In this document: piece by piece, positions 31,851 to 35,814 of the stretch
Position numbering within the stretch: position 1 is the stretch's first letter
Layout of the letters: each line of letters opens with the position of its first letter
DNA from: a virus
Direction: 5' to 3' (one strand)
Virus record (IMG/VR): IMGVR_UViG_3300039159_000118
Span: 1 to 35,814 of that record
Length of the DNA: 35,814 nucleotides
Notes under the pieces: generated by a model
Told to the model about the DNA's origin: nothing
Databases searched by the model: none
The model's input: the letters and a program-made list of their open reading frames with translations, nothing else
Made by a program: the position numbers and the translations under genes

Positions 31851-32225
31851 TTAGTTGTGGTAGAGTTTCCCGTCGTCACCTGCGTATAAGTCAAAAGCTC
31901 CGTATGGCTTGCAATCGGCTGTGAGTGTGTCGCCTGCGTCACCTAAGCCTCTATCCCAAAAGCCTGTACCGTGGTCGTTCTGCGTTAGAAAGAGGTTGTG
32001 TCCTGCGTCTTCGTCCGACATTCCAACAGAGCGCCACAACTCCCGAGACTGTTGCACGAAGTCCACACACTGTTGTCGGATTGCCGCAACAGTTTCCGGG
32101 CTTAGGTCTGAAGCTTCGTAGGTGTCGGGCTTGCCCTCTTCAGTGTAGGTGAGCCATAGAGCGCACGCAGTGAAACCCTGTACTACGTCTTCAGTCCCTT
32201 CCGTCTCTTCGTTGTCTTCAGTCAC
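31851..32225 (-). CDS. Conserved phage protein with FWDRGLG motif
   Basis: The 124-residue acidic protein has the motif series DEDAGHNLFLTQNDHGTGFW and DRGLGDAGDTLT, then FDLYAGDDGKLYHN. This GH-x-x-x-LTxNxHGxGFWDRGLG signature occurs in a common small-protein family of phages from many hosts; its biochemical role is unknown to me. The N terminus is acidic (MTEDNEETEGTED). It starts with a GTG that overlaps the previous stop (GTGA) and is the last gene of the early block. Confidence 0.8.
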   Translation of the reverse strand: MTEDNEETEGTEDVVQGFTACALWLTYTEEGKPDTYEASDLSPETVAAIRQQCVDFVQQSRELWRSVGMSDEDAGHNLFLTQNDHGTGFWDRGLGDAGDTLTADCKPYGAFDLYAGDDGKLYHN

Positions 32226-32344
32226 TTTGTAGGCTTCCGGGTAAAGAGAGGGAGAATAAAGGCGAACAACAGAGCCGTAGCGAACACAGAGCCGAGAAAG
32301 GCGAGCACACAGAATAACAGAGCGAGCATATCGGAAACTCGCAT
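32222..32344 (-). CDS. 40-residue single-TM protein
   Basis: From ATG at 32344, overlapping the previous stop (TGATG), the product is 40 residues: MRVSDMLALLFCVLAFLGSV, then FATALLFAFILPLFTRKPTK. Nearly all of residues 7-34 is hydrophobic, with a short basic end that would face the cytoplasm. The longer frame to 32473 runs through the Cys-rich gene in another phase and is Arg-rich, so it is not credible. Function unknown; early membrane peptides often act in exclusion or host takeover. Confidence 0.65.
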   Translation of the reverse strand: MRVSDMLALLFCVLAFLGSVFATALLFAFILPLFTRKPTK

Positions 32345-32544
32345 CACTCTAACTCCGATAGGCAATCTTCGCAGACTTCCGGTTCTCCCTCTTCGTTCGT
32401 CTCGTCTGTACTGAATACCGGGTGCGGCTCGTTCCCGTCTGCGTCTCTCGCACATCCCGTATCTAGCAAGCATCCGAAGCGAGAGTAGCTACAGTATTCG
32501 CAGTGTAGGGCTGCGTCGAAAGCGTATCCGATAACTCGCGACAT
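32344..32544 (-). CDS. Cys-rich, probably zinc-binding early protein
   Basis: The 66 residues have two Cys pairs, HCEYC (14-18) and CEDC (58-61), plus single Cys between, separated by DADGNEPHPVFSTDET. This is a widely seen small phage protein with a zinc-ribbon-like layout; the segment GNEPHPVFS is typical. Such proteins may bind host factors or nucleic acid, but no function is established here. It starts 2 nt after the preceding stop. Confidence 0.8.
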   Translation of the reverse strand: MSRVIGYAFDAALHCEYCSYSRFGCLLDTGCARDADGNEPHPVFSTDETNEEGEPEVCEDCLSELE

Positions 32545-32546
32545 AT

Positions 32547-32954
32547 TCAGTAGCCTCCGAACGTGCCGCGAGTCTGCCCACTAATCCACGAAGCTACAGC
32601 TTCCGCTCCGAGAGTGTGCGCGAGAGTGTCCAGCAAGTGAAACCGCATATCCATTCCACAACCTCCGACCACTACAGCCGTTTCAGCCTTGTTCAACTTC
32701 CATCCGAGTGCATACGCGACGAGCCAGGACACGTTAGAAACTCCGACAGTCTCGGACTGCGTGCCGTCTGCGAGTGTGTCAGTCCGAGAGTAGGGAAGGT
32801 AAACCGCAATGTGTCGCGACATTCCAGACGCAGAAACGTGCATAACTTCCGCATGGAACTTCCTATTCACTCCGTCCTGCGTCTCTCTACGAGCCTTCAG
32901 GTTGTTGATACACTCTACCTTCCGGGCTTCGCGTTCTTTCTTCGTCTGCGTCAT
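32547..32954 (-). CDS. Conserved early phage protein (VSASGMSR type)
   Basis: The 135-residue protein has a basic N-terminal helix (MTQTKKEREARKVECINNLK), then EVMHVSASGMSRHIAVYLPY, VSWLVAYALGWKLNKAETAV and VVGGCGMDMRFHLLDTLA. The 'xSxSGMSR' motif with a later 'GGCGMDM' recurs in many phages. The role is unknown. The ATG overlaps the previous stop (TAATG). Confidence 0.8.
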   Translation of the reverse strand: MTQTKKEREARKVECINNLKARRETQDGVNRKFHAEVMHVSASGMSRHIAVYLPYSRTDTLADGTQSETVGVSNVSWLVAYALGWKLNKAETAVVVGGCGMDMRFHLLDTLAHTLGAEAVASWISGQTRGTFGGY

Positions 32955-33268
32955 TAGGCTACAGCCTCCGTATAAGTGAGATACTGCGCCGCTTCGCGTT
33001 CCAGCGTTTCCAGTTTTCCAGCAGAGAAAGATAGAGCGTTAGCAGAGACGAGCACACCTACGGCTAGGCCCTTAGAGCGGAGCAGTTCAGCCGAACGACG
33101 AGCGGAGTAGCTTGCGCCTGCGTAGTACAGGGCGCGAGAAAGGCTATCCGAAGTGACCACGTAGAACGTAACAGAGAACGCAGGAACCGGAACGCGAGTG
33201 TGGTACTTGTTCGTACGCAGGATAAACCGTAGAGCGTTCTTTAACTCGTCTCTTGTCTGTGTTTTCAT
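32954..33268 (-). CDS. Small unknown early protein
   Basis: From the ATG at 33268 (TGATG overlap with the previous stop) the product is 104 residues. It has a basic N-terminal helix (MKTQTRDELKNALRFILRTN), a beta-rich middle (PAFSVTFYVVTSDSLSRALY) and helical C half (GKLETLEREAAQYLTYTEAV). I do not recognise a family; the mix of strands and helices suggests a compact domain. Confidence 0.75.
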   Translation of the reverse strand: MKTQTRDELKNALRFILRTNKYHTRVPVPAFSVTFYVVTSDSLSRALYYAGASYSARRSAELLRSKGLAVGVLVSANALSFSAGKLETLEREAAQYLTYTEAVA

Positions 33269-33480
33269 CACTTTGACGTATCCGGGAAAAGAGAGGCGAG
33301 CGAACGAACGTATTCCAGTTGTACGAGCAGGTGTTTGCGGGCTTCCTTTACTGCGTTCCAGGAAGCATGCCCTTCCCTGTAGGCTAGCGTGATATTCTCT
33401 ACCTCTACGGCTGCGGTGTGCGCAGTCCTGCGAGCGTCTGCTAGTCCGCCTGCGAGTGTGTTTAACTCTGTGAGTTTCAT
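33268..33480 (-). CDS. Small helical early protein
   Basis: The 70-residue product is almost all helix: LNTLAGGLADARRTAHTAAV, ENITLAYREGHASWNAVKEA, RKHLLVQLEYVRSLASLF. It could form a coiled coil or helical bundle. Start and stop both overlap neighbours (TAATG and TGATG). Unknown function. Confidence 0.75.
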   Translation of the reverse strand: MKLTELNTLAGGLADARRTAHTAAVEVENITLAYREGHASWNAVKEARKHLLVQLEYVRSLASLFPDTSK

Positions 33481-33842
33481 TAGATAGCCTCGCCCTCTTC
33501 GTCGTTCTCTTCGTCGTTCTCTTCGTCTGCGTAACTCTCGTTATACTCGTCCTCAGCTTCGCGATAGCTACGGGATACGGCTGCGAGCTTCCCGTATTCT
33601 TCCAGGTAAACGAAGCCTAGATAATCATATCGGAGTAGTGCGGCCCTACTCTCTCCGATATGGAAGAGAATGTAATATCCGTGGGGCATATCTTGTTCTC
33701 CGTGCTCGTCTGCTGCGTATTCTGTGTGCATGTCCAGACGTTCAGAGAGCGCATTATCATACTTATAAGAGTCTGCGGAAGTCTTCGAGAGCTTCGTCGC
33801 TTCGCGTGCGGTGGGGTACGTCTCTTCAGTCTGCGTATCCAT
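33480..33842 (-). CDS. Small acidic early protein with Asp/Glu tail
   Basis: The 120 residues include a Tyr-rich middle (MPHGYYILFHIGESRAALLR, then YDYLGFVYLEEYGKL) and a very acidic C terminus (YADEENDEENDEEGEAI) coded by a short in-frame DNA repeat of the TCGTTCTCT type. Acidic early proteins of phages often mimic DNA or bind host RNA polymerase; that is only a possibility here. ATG overlaps the stop before it (TAATG). Confidence 0.75.
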   Translation of the reverse strand: MDTQTEETYPTAREATKLSKTSADSYKYDNALSERLDMHTEYAADEHGEQDMPHGYYILFHIGESRAALLRYDYLGFVYLEEYGKLAAVSRSYREAEDEYNESYADEENDEENDEEGEAI

Positions 33843-34630
33843 TAGTAGCGAGCCTCTTCCGGGTTATTCAGTAGTGTGAGGTTGTACTCTGCGATAGTGA
33901 ATGGAACCTGCGAGAGAGTCGCTATCTCTTCGTCCGTACAGTTGAAACCGTAATCCTGGAACCGGAGGGCTGCGCGAGCCTGCTCATCTGTGACTTCGCG
34001 ATAGTCTCGCGACATCAGTAGAAGTGCAACGCAGGCGAGCATATCGCCTGTAGCCTCTTCGCGTACTTTCTTTCTCAACTCTCGCAGCATATTAGCACGC
34101 TCGTTCCGCTCGTTCTCTTCCTCTTCCTTTCGGATACGCTCGTTCTCTTCCTCTCGGATACGCTCGTTCTCTTCCGCCTGGAACTCGCGTTCTTTCTCGG
34201 CTTCGTGTGCTGTGTAGTTGTGTGCTGCGAGTCTCGCAGAGTCTCTATCGCTGTAGCTATGGCTGTACGCGAGCGTGATACACTCGCCTCCGTCCGACAT
34301 ACGGTATCCGACAATAAAACCGCGAGAGCGAGAGAGCCGAGCCACTACAGGAACGAACACTTTGAAGCCCTCTTCGTCTCCGTAATATCCCGTAGTTCCT
34401 CTATAGGCTTCGCCTGCGTCTTCTACTCGCAGGCTACAGCCGTAGATCCCTCGCGTATCTAGAGAGACGTTCGGTTCCTTCCCTGAAGCTTTGTAATAGC
34501 CTCCCACTGTGGGACTCTTCGTGTCTGTTGCGGGCTTGTCTGCGAGTGTCGGAACTCGATAGGCTCCGAGAACGAGTCTCCCTCCCTTAGTTGGATCGGA
34601 GAGGAAAGAGGGAGCAAGCTTGTTAGTCAT
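33842..34630 (-). CDS. Early protein with a charged coiled-coil repeat
   Basis: The 262 residues have a beta-rich N half (GGRLVLGAYRVPTLADKPAT, then FKVFVPVVARLSRSRGFIVG), a highly charged central helix with about two and a half copies of ENERIR(K)EEE, then a helical C part (LRELRKKVREEATGDMLACV) and YREVTDEQARAALRFQDYGF. The repeat is at about residues 150-185. It is the largest early gene, and its ATG lies 8 nt inside the end of the preceding gene. Family not recognised. Confidence 0.8.
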   Translation of the reverse strand: MTNKLAPSFLSDPTKGGRLVLGAYRVPTLADKPATDTKSPTVGGYYKASGKEPNVSLDTRGIYGCSLRVEDAGEAYRGTTGYYGDEEGFKVFVPVVARLSRSRGFIVGYRMSDGGECITLAYSHSYSDRDSARLAAHNYTAHEAEKEREFQAEENERIREEENERIRKEEEENERNERANMLRELRKKVREEATGDMLACVALLLMSRDYREVTDEQARAALRFQDYGFNCTDEEIATLSQVPFTIAEYNLTLLNNPEEARY

Positions 34631-34859
34631 GTAGCGTCTCTGTGTGTGGATGAAAGGAAGACAATTCAGCCCGTAGAGCCTTTAGAGTATTCAGACTCTC
34701 GCTTATGCTTTCAGCAAGCTCTGTAGCGTTGTCGTTGCTAGATAAGTTGTATCCGCTCGGAGTGTGTTCGAGCGTAGTGAACAACTCGCTACACTCGTAC
34801 TTCAGGTGTTCGGCTTCCTCTCCGATAGTGCGGAGTAGCTTGCGATATTCGCTCGTCAC
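34623..34859 (-). CDS. Small helical early protein
   Basis: From GTG at 34859, overlapping the previous stop (GTGA), the product is 78 residues: VTSEYRKLLRTIGEEAEHLK, then YECSELFTTLEHTPSG, ATELAESISESLNTLKALRA. It is mainly helical and acidic. A longer frame (to 34952) begins inside the previous gene in another phase and has an Arg-rich start, so I reject it. Function unknown. Confidence 0.7.
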   Translation of the reverse strand: MTSEYRKLLRTIGEEAEHLKYECSELFTTLEHTPSGYNLSSNDNATELAESISESLNTLKALRAELSSFHPHTETLHD

Positions 34860-35044
34860 TTTGACGTACCTCCCTCTACAGCCGTCCAACCTTTCGCGTA
34901 CTTCCGGGCTTCGTCTACGTCTGCCTGGTACTGTCGCAGGCTTCGCACACACTGTGTTCGGACTTCAGGTGATGACGTGCGATCTAAGAGGGCTTCAGTT
35001 TCCGCAATTTTCTGCGAGAGCAGCGCGAGGGAGAGAGGCGACAT
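34856..35044 (-). CDS. Small helical early protein, downstream of duplicated leader
   Basis: The 62-residue product starts MSPLSLALLSQKIAETEALL and continues SPEVRTQCVRSLRQYQADVD, two amphipathic helices. The 32-bp leader sequence, repeated before the gene upstream, ends 5 nt before this ATG. There is no SD. The function is unknown. Confidence 0.7.
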   Translation of the reverse strand: MSPLSLALLSQKIAETEALLDRTSSPEVRTQCVRSLRQYQADVDEARKYAKGWTAVEGGTSK

Positions 35045-35049
35045 TAGAA

Positions 35050-35081
35050 GAGTCTCTGTTTAGGAAGCGAACGCGAAGACG
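35050..35081 (-). promoter_or_regulatory. Duplicated 32-bp leader element, copy 2
   Basis: Identical over 32 bp to 35321-35352. On the minus strand it reads CGTCTTCGCGTTCGCTTCCT and on to CAGAGACTC, 5 nt before the ATG at 35044. Its constant place before two start codons suggests a translation or transcription start signal. Confidence 0.75.
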
Positions 35082-35121
35082 GAGGGACGGAGAGCGATAT
35101 AGGAAAGTCTTTCTCCGCTCG

Positions 35122-35316
35122 TCACTTGCCACACTCTCTAATAAGCGCGGCTCGCGTTGCGGGCTTCGCGTTGTCGCAGGCAGTTTTCAGGCGAACAAGA
35201 GAGGCCTCCAGGGAGTGGCGAACTCTTTCCCGGCTCTTCGCATCTTCGTGCAACAGAGTAGCGAGCGACAACAGAGCGAACGAAGAGAGAACGAACGTCC
35301 GAAGAGGCTTATGCAT
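35122..35316 (-). CDS. First early gene: small protein with N-terminal hydrophobic segment
   Basis: The 64-residue product has a basic start (MHKPLRT), a hydrophobic segment (residues 8-22, FVLSSFALLSLATLL) and a charged helical remainder (HEDAKSRERVRHSLEASLVR, LKTACDNAKPATRAALIREC). It would be a signal-anchored membrane protein or possibly secreted. It lies nearest the presumed left (early) genome end, preceded by the first copy of the 32-bp leader. Confidence 0.65.
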   Translation of the reverse strand: MHKPLRTFVLSSFALLSLATLLHEDAKSRERVRHSLEASLVRLKTACDNAKPATRAALIRECGK

Positions 35317-35320
35317 ATCG

Positions 35321-35352
35321 GAGTCTCTGTTTAGGAAGCGAACGCGAAGACG
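35321..35352 (-). promoter_or_regulatory. Duplicated 32-bp leader element, copy 1
   Basis: Identical over 32 bp to 35050-35081; ends 4 nt before the ATG at 35316 of the first early gene. Confidence 0.75.
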
Positions 35353-35525
35353 AACGAAGCAACGAAGAGGGAGCCTACTGCGACACCTGAAGCGATACGG
35401 GAGAGGCTGGACACAGGTGAGAACCGGAAGAGAGAGGCTAGCAACTCTGGACGGAAAACCCTAGTGCATGTAGTGTGCCACTAGCTTCCGTAGAGTGAGA
35501 GGCTACCTAGAGGCTAGCCACAGTG

Positions 35526-35561
35526 TGTCGCAATCTGCGAGACTTCGGGCAACTTGCGACA
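35526..35561. repeat. 8-bp inverted repeat, possible operator or hairpin
   Basis: TGTCGCAA at 35526-35533 and TTGCGACA at 35554-35561, separated by 20 nt. It lies before the first early gene and could be a binding site for a dimeric protein. Confidence 0.45.
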
Positions 35562-35632
35562 GTGTAGCTATCTAGCGCCTCCCTTAGTGCGAGCCGAGAG
35601 GAAGCCTCTAGGTAGTCTGTAGGGATACGCAA

Positions 35633-35734
35633 GGGAGCGTGCGGGCTTCCAGTAGTGCGAGCCTCTAGGAAGCCCGTAGGGAGCCTGTAGGAAGCCTCTA
35701 GGGAGCGTGCGGGCTTCCAGTAGTGCGAGCCTCT
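35633..35734. repeat. 34-bp direct repeat
   Basis: Positions 35633-35666 recur unchanged at 35701-35734 (68-bp period), beginning GGGAGCGTGCGGGCTTCCAG. The DNA between is made of related AAGCC/GAGCCT units. Confidence 0.85.
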
Positions 35735-35735
35735 C

Positions 35736-35814
35736 GGAAGCCTCTCGGAAGCCTCTCGGAAGCCTGAAGGAAGCCTCTCGGAAGCCTGAAGGAAGCCTCT
35801 CGGAAGCCTGAAGG
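35736..35814. repeat. 11-bp tandem repeat array at the window edge
   Basis: Seven consecutive units GGAAGCCT plus CTC or GAA, and the start of an eighth, run to the last base; from the second unit on, CTC and GAA alternate. T7 has short tandem repeats next to its terminal redundancy, so this may mark the genome end; it may also be where assembly failed. Confidence 0.9.

Larger units (their letters stand above)
35317..35814. other. Gene-free leader at the early genome end
   Basis: About 500 bp with no credible gene on either strand. It contains the 32-bp leader (copy 1), the inverted repeat TGTCGCAA/TTGCGACA at 35526-35561, a 34-bp direct repeat and the terminal 11-bp array. Host promoters for the early block should lie here, but I could not identify a convincing -35/-10 pair. 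Confidence 0.55.

Noticed and set aside
31571-31942. Minus-strand frame of 123 codons in the control region
   Set aside because: Overlaps the FWDRGLG gene in another frame, runs through the terminator and iterons, and its repeats are only the translated iterons.
35736-35814. Possible CRISPR array at the right edge
   Set aside because: Units are 11 bp and touch each other, with no spacers; the same holds for the 17-bp iterons.

Overview
The window is most of the genome of a T7-like podovirus (Autographivirales type), GC-rich by eye. Every gene I can support lies on the minus strand, so the window reads right to left in transcription order. Diagnostic proteins are a single-subunit phage RNA polymerase, T7-type SSB, endonuclease I, amidase-lysozyme, primase-helicase, family A DNA polymerase and 5'-3' exonuclease, followed by portal, scaffold, capsid, tail tubular proteins A and B, four internal virion (ejection) proteins and the terminase pair. 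The gp13-16-type ejection set argues for a Gram-negative-type envelope, but the host cannot be named. I see no tRNA, integrase, insertion sequence or CRISPR array.

Layout, right to left. (1) 35317-35814: gene-free leader with 11-bp tandem repeats running to the window edge. (2) 35316-31851: eleven small early genes, mostly overlapping by 1-8 nt, ending in a hairpin terminator. (3) 31850-31059: gene-free control region with three 17-bp iterons, phage-type promoter P1 and a 10-bp repeat array. (4) 31019-28222: a small ORF without a normal start, then the RNA polymerase. (5) Promoter P3 and a hairpin, then the replication block 28103-19662: SSB, endonuclease, amidase, a 22-residue membrane peptide, primase-helicase, DNA polymerase, metallophosphoesterase, small genes, exonuclease and a DUF6378-like gene, with a membrane protein and one unknown after it. 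(6) Promoter P2 and the virion block 18976-14854, closed by a strong terminator after the capsid gene. (7) Tail and ejection genes 14669-2707, then a weaker terminator. (8) A coiled-coil membrane protein, the terminase pair, and a collagen-like protein cut by the left edge.

Three near-identical 26-bp sequences (P1, P2, P3) stand before the RNA polymerase, virion and replication blocks. They are the best candidates for the promoters of the phage's own polymerase, giving an early/middle/late programme as in T7.

The most unusual things are: a tail tubular protein A (gp11) with a LamG-like domain and two IPT/TIG domains fused to its N terminus; a tail tubular protein B (gp12) split into two reading frames; a T7-like DNA polymerase that lacks most of the thioredoxin-binding insertion; a 22-residue membrane peptide gene coupled on both sides between amidase and primase; a 32-bp leader duplicated before the first two early genes; and repeats at both window edges, suggesting that the contig stopped in repeats.
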